64,000 nt of DNA, from the NCBI GenBank assembly GCA_965247175.1, contig OZ252006.1, forward strand, positions 4,340,001 to 4,404,000, read 5' to 3'. The notes under the pieces are model-generated. The model ran no database searches and was not told where the DNA came from. It worked only from the letters and a program-made list of their open reading frames with translations. Position numbers and translations under genes: made by a program. Source of the DNA: JANQMX01 sp965247175 (GTDB taxonomy: Bacteria > Pseudomonadota > Alphaproteobacteria > Kiloniellales > DSM-21159). How positions within the stretch are numbered: the stretch's first letter is position 1; each line of letters opens with the position of its first letter. Positions 42,592-51,748 of the stretch are shown here, piece after piece.

Positions 42592-43608
42592 CTAGGTGAG
42601 GGAGGCCGCCACCATCCGGGTCACGTCGGCGAGGCGCCAAGCGTAACCCCACTCGTTGTCGTACCAAGCATAGACCTTCACCTGTGTCCCGTTGATGACC
42701 ATGGTGCTGGGCCCGTCGACGATGCCGGAGCGCGCATCGTTGATGTAGTCGCTGGAGACGAGGGGGCGCTCTTCGTAGCCCAGTATGCCTTTGAGCGGAC
42801 CGTTCTCCGCCGCAGCCTTGAACAGGGCGTTGACCTCCTCCACGCTGGTCTCGCGCTCCACCTCGAAGACGCAGTCGGTCAAGCTGGCGTTGAGCAAGGG
42901 TACGCGAATGGCGTGGCCGTTCAGGCGGCCTTCGAGCTCGGGGTAGATCATGCCGATAGCCTTGGCCGAGCCGGTCGAAGTGGGGATCAGCGAGTTAAGC
43001 GCCGAGCGGGCGCGGCGCCAGTCCTTGTGGGGCCGGTCGACGATGGTTTGCGTGTTGGTGACGTCGTGCACCGTGGTCATGGTGCCGTGGCGGATGCCGA
43101 TGTTCTCGTGGATGACCTTGACCACCGGCGCCAGGCAATTGGTCGTGCAACTCGCTGCCGTGACCAGATGATGTTCGGCTGGCTGATAGAGGTGGTGGTT
43201 GATGCCGTAGACCAGGTTGAGCGCCGGGTCTTCTTTGATCGGTGCCGAGACCACCACCTTCTTGACCCCGGCCGCGTAGTAAGGCGCAACCTTAGCCGGG
43301 GTCTTGAAGACGCCGGTGCAGTCGATCACCAGTTCGACGCCGAGATCGGCCAGCGGCAGGTCCTCGATGCGGCTCGCGGTCTGAAAGCCCATGCGCCGGC
43401 CGTTGACGGTGATGCTCTGCCCATCCTGTGCGAAGTCCGCCGGCCAGCGGCCATGCACCGTGTCGAACTCCAGGAGATGGGCGTGCAGGGCCGCGTCGCC
43501 GTCCTTGTCGCTCAAGAGGACGATGTCGCCGTCGTAGCCCTCGTCGATCAGCGCGCGCAGCACCAGTTTGCCAATACGGCCCATCCCGTTGATGGCCAGC
43601 CTTGCCAT
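42592..43608 (-). CDS. ArsJ-associated glyceraldehyde-3-phosphate dehydrogenase
   Basis: 338 residues: NAD-binding AINGMGRIGKLVLRAL at the N-terminus, catalytic C154 and H181 in SCTTNCLAP and TTVHDVTNTQTIVDRPH, and the C-terminal YAWYDNEWGYAWRLADVT. In arsenate resistance this enzyme uses arsenate instead of phosphate to form 1-arseno-3-phosphoglycerate for ArsJ. The small ALIDEGYDGDIVLLSDKDGD N-domain pattern and pairing with arsJ set it apart from the central glycolytic gap, which would sit with pgk elsewhere. Upstream is a 125-base divergent gap to the oxygenase gene. Confidence 0.92.
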   Translation of the reverse strand: MARLAINGMGRIGKLVLRALIDEGYDGDIVLLSDKDGDAALHAHLLEFDTVHGRWPADFAQDGQSITVNGRRMGFQTASRIEDLPLADLGVELVIDCTGVFKTPAKVAPYYAAGVKKVVVSAPIKEDPALNLVYGINHHLYQPAEHHLVTAASCTTNCLAPVVKVIHENIGIRHGTMTTVHDVTNTQTIVDRPHKDWRRARSALNSLIPTSTGSAKAIGMIYPELEGRLNGHAIRVPLLNASLTDCVFEVERETSVEEVNALFKAAAENGPLKGILGYEERPLVSSDYINDARSGIVDGPSTMVINGTQVKVYAWYDNEWGYAWRLADVTRMVAASLT

Positions 43609-43733
43609 GGAGGCTTCCCCTTCGACCGCTCTTTCACCGCCGCCGGGCTTAGCGCAAAGCTCAAGTCAGGCGCAATCGCGCTGCGCGGCTTTGTGTGATT
43701 TTCTGCAAGCAAGACCTCGTTTAAGCTAGGGGC

Positions 43734-44771
43734 ATGCATCGAGAGGCTGTCACAAGCGAAGAAACCCTGCCGGTCATCGACATGGCGCCGCTGTTTCAGG
43801 CGGAGCATGCCGATGCGCAGCGCCGCGTCGCGGAGGCCATCCGCGCGGCTTGTCGGCAACAGGGCTTCTTCTTCCTTACCGGGCATGGGGTCCCGCCGAC
43901 CCTGTTGGCTGAGTTGGAGGCGGTCAGCCGCCGCTTCTTCGCTCTGCCACCTGAGGCCAAGATGGCCATCCCGATGGCCAAGGGCGGGCCGGCGTGGCGC
44001 GGCTATTTTCCCATCGGCCAAGAGCTGACGTCCGGCAAGCCGGACATCAAAGAAGGGCTCTATTTCGGCAGCGAGCTGCCACCAGAGCATCGACGCGTGC
44101 AGGCCGGCTGGCCGTTGCATGGTGCGAATCTCTGGCCTGTAGAGCTGCCGGAGATGAAAGACACCGTGCTCAGCTACATGGCAGCGGTCAGCCGGGCGGC
44201 ACAAGTCCTGCTACGCGGTGTCGCCATGGCGCTTGGCCTGCCAGCCGACTATTTCCAGGCCACCTACACCGCGGAGCCTACGGTGTTGTTCCGCATCTTC
44301 CATTATCCGGCCACCGCGCCCGAAGGCATCGATGCCAGTCAGTCCTGGAGCGTTGGCGAGCACACCGACTATGGCCTGCTCACCTTGCTGGCCCAGGACG
44401 AAAGCGGCGGCTTGCAGGTCAAGTCGCAAGGCCGATGGATCGCCGTGCCGCCTTTGCCGGGCACCTTGGTCTGCAACATCGGAGACATGCTGGACCTCTT
44501 GACCGGCGGCTGGTTCTGCTCGACGCCGCACCGGGTCGACAACCAAAGCGGCCGCGGCCGACTGTCCTTTCCGTTGTTCTTCGACCCGGACTTCGCCGCC
44601 AAAATGCAGCGGCTACCTGCGGGAAATCTCGCCGACGCGGCCGGCTACGAGGCAGGGGGAGGAGACCGCTGGGACGGCGCCGACCTGCAGGCCTTCGAAG
44701 GCACCTATGGTGACTACCTGATGGGCAAAGTCGCCAAGGTCTTCCCGGAGCTGGGTCGTAAAGTGCTGTAG
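43734..44771 (+). CDS. 2-oxoglutarate/Fe(II) oxygenase, isopenicillin N synthase family
   Basis: 345 residues. The facial triad is H210, D212 and H266 (GEHTDYGLLTLL; STPHRVDN), with the R276/S278 co-substrate motif (GRLSFPLF). The N-terminal DIOX_N part includes LPVIDMAPLF and GFFFLTGHGVPP. Bacterial members of this family act on diverse amines, nucleobases or amino acids, and the substrate is unknown here. It is transcribed away from the arsenic pair, and its stop abuts the convergent disulfide reductase stop with no gap. Confidence 0.88.
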   Translation: MHREAVTSEETLPVIDMAPLFQAEHADAQRRVAEAIRAACRQQGFFFLTGHGVPPTLLAELEAVSRRFFALPPEAKMAIPMAKGGPAWRGYFPIGQELTSGKPDIKEGLYFGSELPPEHRRVQAGWPLHGANLWPVELPEMKDTVLSYMAAVSRAAQVLLRGVAMALGLPADYFQATYTAEPTVLFRIFHYPATAPEGIDASQSWSVGEHTDYGLLTLLAQDESGGLQVKSQGRWIAVPPLPGTLVCNIGDMLDLLTGGWFCSTPHRVDNQSGRGRLSFPLFFDPDFAAKMQRLPAGNLADAAGYEAGGGDRWDGADLQAFEGTYGDYLMGKVAKVFPELGRKVL

Positions 44772-46118
44772 CTAAAAGAGATTCTTGGCATCCGAGGAGA
44801 AGGTCGGGAAGGCGAAGAGCGTCTCCTTGAAGCGCGCGGCGGTAATGCCATTGCTCATGGCCATGGCGAAGAGATGAATGAGGTCCTCGCCCTGATGGCC
44901 GACTATGTGCGCGCCGACAATGCGGTCGCTCTCCTCTTCCACCAGCACCTTGGCCCAGGCGACGGTTTCGGCGTAGCTCTTGCCGGAGAACCAGCCGGTC
45001 ATGTCGCTGACCGAGACTTTGACCTTCAGACCCCGCTCATCAGCCTGCTTTTCGCTCAGGCCGACGGTGCTGAGCGCCGGGACCGTGTAGACGCAGCTCG
45101 GCACCACCTCGTAGTTCGGCTTGACGCTCGGCCCCTCGACGATGTTGCGGCCTACCAGGCGCCCTTCGTAGGTCGCCAGCGGCGATAGCTGGGCCGAGAT
45201 GGTGAGGGCGTCGCCCGCGACCCAAACCGACGGGTTGGAGGTCGAGCGAAGGTAGTCGTCGACGGCGATGCGAATGCCGTCATGGGCCACGTTGCCTTTC
45301 TCCAGATCGATGCTGTCAACATTGGCGACCCGGCCCGCGCCATTGACCACGCGGTCGGCTGAGACGTTGTGTTCGCCTTCTGCGTCTTCGTAGGTAACGG
45401 TCAGTTTGCCGTCGGTCTTCGCCACCCCCTTGACCGTGACGCCCGTCTTCACGGTGATGCCCAGGCGCTCGCTCTCGCCCTGCACCGCCGCCACGGCGTC
45501 CTCCTCGATGGCGGGCAGGAGGCGTGGCATGACTTCCAGGATGGTGACCTTGGCGCCGGCACGGGCGTAGACGTGGCTGAACTCCATGGCGATGACGCCG
45601 CCGCCGATGAAGACCACCTCGGCCGGGAGCGTGCGTTCCGAAAGCACGTCGTCGGAGGTGATCATGTGCTCTGCGCCGGGGATGGGCAGCGGGCGGGGCT
45701 TGGAGCCAGTGGCGATCACGATGTTATCGGCTTCGATGGTCTCACCGTTGACCTCGATGGAGTTCGGCCCGGAGAACTTGCCGTTGCCCTTGAAGATCGT
45801 GCCGCGCTTCTCGGCGAGGCCCTCCATGGCGCCCGGGATGAAGCTCACCATCTCCTTTTCCCGGTCTATCAATTTGGCCCAATCGAGCTTCGGTTCGCCG
45901 ACATCGATGCCGTGCGCGCCGGCGATCTCGATTTCGTGCAGGGCGTGGGCCGCGGCGACCAGCACCTTCTTCGGTGTGCAGCCCCGGTTGGGACAGGTCC
46001 CGCCAAAGTCCCATTCCTCAACGAAAGCGACGGATTTGCCCGCCTCCGCGGCGATGGCGGAGACACCGAAACCGGCATTTCCGCCACCCAGAATCACGAT
46101 ATCGAAGCGCTGTGCCAT
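44772..46118 (-). CDS. FAD/NAD(P) disulfide oxidoreductase family protein
   Basis: 448 residues, glutathione reductase/lipoamide dehydrogenase family. FAD site ILGGGNAGFG (9-18), redox cysteines C42 and C47 in GGTCPNRGCTPKK, NAD(P) site VVFIGGGVIAMEFSHVYARA. The C-terminal active-site HPT-x-x-E of classical members is altered to FAFPTFSSD, so the general-base histidine is missing. It is not beside 2-oxoacid dehydrogenase genes. It is likely a reductase of an unknown disulfide, quinone or metal. Start 46118 gives MAQRFDIVILG. Confidence 0.88.
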   Translation of the reverse strand: MAQRFDIVILGGGNAGFGVSAIAAEAGKSVAFVEEWDFGGTCPNRGCTPKKVLVAAAHALHEIEIAGAHGIDVGEPKLDWAKLIDREKEMVSFIPGAMEGLAEKRGTIFKGNGKFSGPNSIEVNGETIEADNIVIATGSKPRPLPIPGAEHMITSDDVLSERTLPAEVVFIGGGVIAMEFSHVYARAGAKVTILEVMPRLLPAIEEDAVAAVQGESERLGITVKTGVTVKGVAKTDGKLTVTYEDAEGEHNVSADRVVNGAGRVANVDSIDLEKGNVAHDGIRIAVDDYLRSTSNPSVWVAGDALTISAQLSPLATYEGRLVGRNIVEGPSVKPNYEVVPSCVYTVPALSTVGLSEKQADERGLKVKVSVSDMTGWFSGKSYAETVAWAKVLVEEESDRIVGAHIVGHQGEDLIHLFAMAMSNGITAARFKETLFAFPTFSSDAKNLF

Positions 46119-46206
46119 GTCGTGCTCTTCCCTCTTCGCTGTTGCTAAGGACCTAGCACTGCTCAAGCCTTCTGTCCGTGCAAAAGTCGCGGCCTGTCAC
46201 CTGCGC

Positions 46207-46227
46207 GTGAGCGGTGAACTCGCTCAC
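46207..46227. promoter_or_regulatory. inverted repeat upstream of the lipoprotein gene
   Basis: GTGAGCG (46207-46213) and CGCTCAC (46221-46227) form a perfect 7 bp inverted repeat with a seven-base spacer. It lies just upstream of the extended -10 promoter candidate at 46235-46265. It could be an operator or merely chance; no regulator gene is next to it. Confidence 0.3.
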
Positions 46228-46234
46228 AGATGTT

Positions 46235-46265
46235 TTGAGGTTCCCATACGTAAGTATGCTATAAG
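46235..46265 (+). promoter_or_regulatory. extended -10 promoter candidate for the lipoprotein gene
   Basis: TGCTATAAG (46257-46265) is an extended -10 with TATAAG at 46260-46265. A loose -35, TTGAGG, lies at 46235-46240 with a 19-base spacer. CATAC/GTATG (46245-46258) forms a small inverted repeat inside. The leader to the ATG at 46348 would be about 75 bases. Confidence 0.45.
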
Positions 46266-46347
46266 GGCGGCCGAGAATACTCTGGCCGCACGGGAGTTTA
46301 AGGGCTCGCACGCCTTGGGGCCGCGGCACGATGAGAGGACACGCAAG

Positions 46348-46836
46348 ATGATCAATAGACGTACCCTGAAGTTCGCCACCCTGGCCGTTTTGTTTCCCCT
46401 ACTCATCTTGGCCGGCTGCACCACGAACAACAGCACGTTCGGGCCGAAGACGGGCATCGGCGGCGCCCTCGGTGCAGCGGGCGGCGGCCTCCTGGGTGCT
46501 GCGGCGGGTGGCGGCACGACCGGCATCTTGGCGGGTGTTCTGCTCGGCGGCTTGGCCGGTGGCGCGGTCGGCAATGTGCTGGACCAGAACGATCGTGAGA
46601 TGGCCAACCGCACCTCGCAACAGGCTCTGGAGTCCCAGCCGACCGGCCAGGCGAGCGTCTGGCGCAATCCGGATAGCGGGAACTCCGGCAGCATTACGCC
46701 GACCCGCACCTATCAGGCGGGCGACGGCCGCTACTGCCGTGAGTTTCAGCAGACCGTGACCATTGACGGCCAGGAGAACCGCGCTTTCGGCACGGCCTGC
46801 CGCCAGCCGGACGGCTCCTGGCAGATCATCAGCTAG
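46348..46836 (+). CDS. glycine-zipper outer-membrane lipoprotein (17 kDa antigen-like)
   Basis: 162 residues. The signal peptide MINRRTLKFATLAVLFPLLI ends in the lipobox LAGC, with C24 as the lipidation site. A glycine-zipper stretch (GGALGAAGGGLLGAAAGGG and GVLLGGLAGGAVGNVL) follows. The C-terminal part has GRYCREFQQTVTIDGQ and FGTACRQPDGSWQI, typical of the Rickettsia 17 kDa surface antigen family. The start at 46348 is the only one that gives the signal peptide. Probably an envelope structural lipoprotein. Confidence 0.92.
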   Translation: MINRRTLKFATLAVLFPLLILAGCTTNNSTFGPKTGIGGALGAAGGGLLGAAAGGGTTGILAGVLLGGLAGGAVGNVLDQNDREMANRTSQQALESQPTGQASVWRNPDSGNSGSITPTRTYQAGDGRYCREFQQTVTIDGQENRAFGTACRQPDGSWQIIS

Positions 46837-46858
46837 TTAAGGCGTAACACTGTTCTTC

Positions 46859-46959
46859 GGTGCCGGCCCGCACCCCCGCCCGTCCAACCGACTAGGGTAC
46901 CATGGCATGGGTTGGACGGGCGGGGGTGCGGGCTGGTTCCGTATAGCGCCGAAGGCGCT
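46859..46959. repeat. palindromic intergenic repeat, copy 2
   Basis: A 27-base left arm (46863-46889, beginning CCGGCCCGCACCCCCGCCCG) is repeated inverted at 46910-46936 with one mismatch, around a 20-base spacer. The small hairpin AGCGCC-GAA-GGCGCT follows at 46945-46959. It shares GGTGCCGGC, the 15-mer GGGGGTGCGGGCTGG and the terminal hairpin, in the same spacing, with 30518-30586. It occupies almost all the space between the convergent lipoprotein and rocD genes. Confidence 0.8.
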
Positions 46960-46966
46960 GAGAGAA

Positions 46967-48196
<1,230 letters not shown>

Positions 48197-48229
48197 CTTG
48201 GATCCGCTTCTTAGTCTCTGTGCAAACGA

Positions 48230-49177
48230 TCAATTGAACGAAGATTTGTGCCGGCTCAAGATCTGCTCGCCGAACAGGCTGGCGACCAGTTCCACCATCA
48301 AGAGGGCCGTGGCGTTCTGGTGGTCCAAAGCAGGGTTGAGCTCGACGATGTCGAGCGAACCGAGCAGCCCGGAATCGTGCACCATCTCCATGCAAAGCTG
48401 GGCTTCCCGGTAGTTGGGTCCGCCGGTCACCGTGGTGCCGACACCTGGGGCAATGCTGGGGTCCAGGAAGTCCACGTCGAAGCTGACATGCAGATGACCG
48501 CCGCGCCGGGCTGCCGTGTTCAGCGCCTCTTCCATCGCCGCTCGCATGCCGAGCTCGTCAATGCGGCGCATGTCATAGACTTCGTGCCCGCTTTCGACCA
48601 CCGCGCGCTTTTCGATATGGTCGACCGAGCGGATGCCCAGCTGAATCAGCGCTTCCGTTTCCAGCATCGGCTCAGCGTGGCCAAGTCCCATCAGCTCCGG
48701 CGGGCCTTTGCCGCAGAGCACCGCCGCCGGCATGCCGTGGATGTTACCTGAAGGCGAGGTTTCCGGCGTGTTGAAGTCAGCATGCGCATCGAACCAGAAG
48801 ACCGTAAGCGGCTTGCCTTCTTCCGCACAGTGGCGGGCAACGGCGGCGATGGAACCGACGGCCAGGGCGTGATCGCCGCCCATCATGATCGGGCAGTCGC
48901 CTGCCTTGAGGGCCGCATAGACGGCGTCATGGAGGGCCTGGCACCAGGCGACGGTCTCGGACAGATGGCGATAGCCGTCAATTGTCTGCGCGTTGGGATT
49001 GGCCGGGCCGGCGATGTTTCCCAGGTCGACGACCTCACGTCCCAGCCGGCGGAGCATCAGGTCGATTTCCGCGACCCTCAGGGCCTCCGGTCCCATGGAG
49101 CTGCCGCGATGGGCAGCGCCGATATCCGTCGGCGCCCCGATCAATGCGATGGTCCGCGCGTCCCTTCCCTCGTTCAT
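48230..49177 (-). CDS. rocF: arginase
   Basis: Splits arginine to ornithine and urea. 315 residues, ureohydrolase fold with Mn ligands H103 (GGDHALAVG), D130/H132/D134 (WFDAHADFNTP) and the DVD pair in HVSFDVDFLDPS. The substrate loop GNIHGMP has the arginase-type asparagine and histidine. The start at 49177 (MNEGRDARTIALIGAPTDIG) is chosen over a longer frame. With rocD it forms the arginase route; no urease gene is seen here. Confidence 0.95.
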   Translation of the reverse strand: MNEGRDARTIALIGAPTDIGAAHRGSSMGPEALRVAEIDLMLRRLGREVVDLGNIAGPANPNAQTIDGYRHLSETVAWCQALHDAVYAALKAGDCPIMMGGDHALAVGSIAAVARHCAEEGKPLTVFWFDAHADFNTPETSPSGNIHGMPAAVLCGKGPPELMGLGHAEPMLETEALIQLGIRSVDHIEKRAVVESGHEVYDMRRIDELGMRAAMEEALNTAARRGGHLHVSFDVDFLDPSIAPGVGTTVTGGPNYREAQLCMEMVHDSGLLGSLDIVELNPALDHQNATALLMVELVASLFGEQILSRHKSSFN

Positions 49178-49377
49178 GCCGGTTCTCTCTCGCCTGGGCA
49201 TTAAAGACGTGGCTGATAGCATACACCAACGCTGCTGGAGCGTCTTCCTTAGCGAAGCAACTTCCTTTGGTGTGATTTGTCACCGGACGACACGTCTCGG
49301 TGAGCGGCGTTGCGCTTGAATAGGGACGGCAACACCTCATGCTGAACCAAAAGACCCTGGGCGGCTGGAGGAGCGTC

Positions 49378-50790
49378 ATGGTGCGACAAGAGATCCTGCA
49401 GGCTTTGAGCAGGCGGGACGTGGCGGCGGCGATGGCCGTTTCGCCTGTGCTGACGTGGGCTGGTTTAGGCGTGGCCCAGGCTCAGACTGCTCCGTCGGAC
49501 GTCGCCGAACTGAGCCGCACGCTGATGTTCGGAAGCAGGCAGGACATTATCGACTCCGTCGATACGCTGACCGCCCGCGGCAACACTGACGTAGCAGCTG
49601 CCATGATCCTGGCGTTGCGTTTCCGCCGCAGCGAAACGCGGGTGCTCTCTGAAGGCCTCCAGACGCTGACAGGGCACGACGCTTTCGGCTGGTTCGATTG
49701 GATGGTCTGGCAGGAGGCTCACCCCGAGATCACCCCGCATCCCAGCTTCGCTGCCATGAAGCGCGAGGTCTTGGGCCGGCTGGACCCGGAGTTCCTGCGC
49801 TTCCTGCCCAATCAAGACACGCTCGACAGCATGAAGATCCGCCTCGAGGAGATCACCTGGGGCGGCGTCGTCGTGGATGGCATTCCTTCGCTCGACAACC
49901 CCACCCACGTCTCGGTTGCCCAAGCCCACTATCTGCTGGACGACGATTTGGTGTTCGGAGTCGAGATCGCCGGCGATGCGCGCGCCTACCCCCTGCGCAT
50001 CATGGGCTGGCATGAGATGTTCAACGAGGTGATTGGCGGTGTGCCCTTGGCGCTGGCCTACTGCACCCTCTGCGGCGCCGGCATTCTCTTCGAGACCCAG
50101 GTGGAGGGCCGCGCCGAGCCTTTTATCTTCGGCTCATCGGGTCTGCTCTACCGCTCCAACAAGCTGATGTTCGACCGGGCGACCGACAGTCTGTGGAACC
50201 AGTTCACCGGCGAACCGGTGGTCGGGCCGCTGGTCGACAGCGGCATCACGCTCAAGATTCGGCCGGTCGCCATCACCTCCTGGAAGCGCTGGCGAGAGAG
50301 CCATCCCGATACCAAGGTGCTGTCGCTGGAGACCGGACACCGACGCGACTACGGCCCCGGTGTCGTCTATCAAGACTACTTCGCCAGCGATGACCTGATG
50401 TTCCCGGCCGTGGTCGATGAGCGGCAGCACAAGCAGAAGGACTACGTCTTCGGCATTCGCGACGTCGGTCAGTCCAAGGCCTGGCCGATAGAGGCCTTCT
50501 CCGGCGGTGCCGTGATCAACGATGCCATCGGCCCAAGAGAGCTGGTGCTGATCGGTGACGAGACGACCCGAACGGTCAGAGCCTACGAACGCCGGGGCCG
50601 GGTGTTCGAATCAGCGGGCAGCAACGCTACCCTCCAGGCATCCGACGGCATCTGGCAAGTCGGAGAGGAAGAGCTGACCGGTCCTGACGGTACCCGACTG
50701 CCGCGCGTTCCGGGCCACATCGCGTACTGGTTCGCCTGGAACGGCTATCTGGGCGCCGAAAGCGAACTCTACGTCGCCCACAAGGAGTAA
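49378..50790 (+). CDS. DUF3179 domain protein, predicted exported
   Basis: 470 residues from the ATG at 49378, which has GGAGGAGCGTC directly upstream; the frame opens at 49339 but that start lacks a binding site. The N-terminus has a twin-arginine-like pair (SRRDVAAAMAVSPVLTWAGL) and ends with a VAQAQ cleavage-type site, so export by Tat is possible. The DUF3179 core includes YPLRIMGWHEMFNEVIGGV and the conserved CTLCGAG. Biochemical role unknown. The creatininase-family gene converges five bases from its stop. Confidence 0.85.
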   Translation: MVRQEILQALSRRDVAAAMAVSPVLTWAGLGVAQAQTAPSDVAELSRTLMFGSRQDIIDSVDTLTARGNTDVAAAMILALRFRRSETRVLSEGLQTLTGHDAFGWFDWMVWQEAHPEITPHPSFAAMKREVLGRLDPEFLRFLPNQDTLDSMKIRLEEITWGGVVVDGIPSLDNPTHVSVAQAHYLLDDDLVFGVEIAGDARAYPLRIMGWHEMFNEVIGGVPLALAYCTLCGAGILFETQVEGRAEPFIFGSSGLLYRSNKLMFDRATDSLWNQFTGEPVVGPLVDSGITLKIRPVAITSWKRWRESHPDTKVLSLETGHRRDYGPGVVYQDYFASDDLMFPAVVDERQHKQKDYVFGIRDVGQSKAWPIEAFSGGAVINDAIGPRELVLIGDETTRTVRAYERRGRVFESAGSNATLQASDGIWQVGEEELTGPDGTRLPRVPGHIAYWFAWNGYLGAESELYVAHKE

Positions 50791-50795
50791 AGGCG

Positions 50796-51626
50796 CTACC
50801 GGCTGCCGGCAGGCTTGTGGGCGGTTTGTTTGGTCAGCTTGTCGAGCGGAAAGCGCGCCAACTCCTCCAAGAAGAGAAGCAAACGATCGGCCGCATGAGC
50901 GACCAGGCGCCGGCCCAGATCTGCGCTGGCTTGCGTGGCATCGCCCACCGCGCCGCTCGGGTTGAGGTCCTGCGTCATCCAGGCGAAGGCGGTTTGCCCG
51001 AGCGGAGAGAGCAGCGCGTAGTCCTGCGCCATCTCCTGCGAAAGCGAGCGGAAGTCGGCGATCTTGTCCTGCCGCACCAAGTCGGGCCGGAGATGCAGCA
51101 TGATCGCCGTCTCCAGCGCACCACCGTGGATGCCGTGGGCCAGCTCTTCGTCCTCCGGCATGCCCTCGTCCGGCAGGCCGAGGCGCCACCAGTTGCACCA
51201 GGCGACCAGCATGCCAAGCGTCACCCGCAGGTCTCGCGCAACGATGTCGAGCACCTGCGGCTGGCCGCCGTGGCTGTTGAAGATCAAGAGTTTGCGGAGG
51301 CCTGCCCGATGCACGCAGTGGCCGATCTCGCCCCAAGCCTTGGCCAGGGTGTCGGGCGCGATTGTCAGCGTGCCGGGAAAGGCGAGGTGCTCCTCCGAGC
51401 GGCCAATGCTCTGCTCTGGCAGGATGAGAAACGAAAGGTCGCTGGGCGCCTTGGCCGCCGCTTCGGCAAGGATGCCTTCGTTGATGGTGGCATCGACCGA
51501 CAAGGGCAGGTGTGGTCCGTGCTGCTCGATGGCCGCAACGGGCAGGATAGCGACGGTCTTTGCCGGGTCGAGCGCTGCGAAGTCGGCCGTGGTCAGCTCG
51601 GCCCAATAGCGCCAAGGTGCTGTCAT
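50796..51626 (-). CDS. creatininase family amidohydrolase
   Basis: 276 residues. Metal-binding positions are E34 and H36 (EQHGPHLPL), D45 (SVDATINEG), the His in IFNSHGGQPQ and the Glu in IHGGALETAI, as in creatinine amidohydrolase and related ring-opening amidases such as FAPy deformylase. The exact substrate cannot be assigned, but creatinine or a related cyclic guanidino compound would fit beside the sarcosine genes, since creatine breakdown yields sarcosine. No creatinase gene is seen. Confidence 0.9.
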   Translation of the reverse strand: MTAPWRYWAELTTADFAALDPAKTVAILPVAAIEQHGPHLPLSVDATINEGILAEAAAKAPSDLSFLILPEQSIGRSEEHLAFPGTLTIAPDTLAKAWGEIGHCVHRAGLRKLLIFNSHGGQPQVLDIVARDLRVTLGMLVAWCNWWRLGLPDEGMPEDEELAHGIHGGALETAIMLHLRPDLVRQDKIADFRSLSQEMAQDYALLSPLGQTAFAWMTQDLNPSGAVGDATQASADLGRRLVAHAADRLLLFLEELARFPLDKLTKQTAHKPAGSR

Positions 51627-51748
51627 GTGAGGGGAAATCTCTGAAAAACGAACTGCATGGCCGCACTATGCGCGAAGTTATGCGCGTTTGGTAGGGCCCT
51701 CATTCCTTGCTGCGGAAGAGGCGGGCTCCTAGCTTCGAGCCGACCAAA

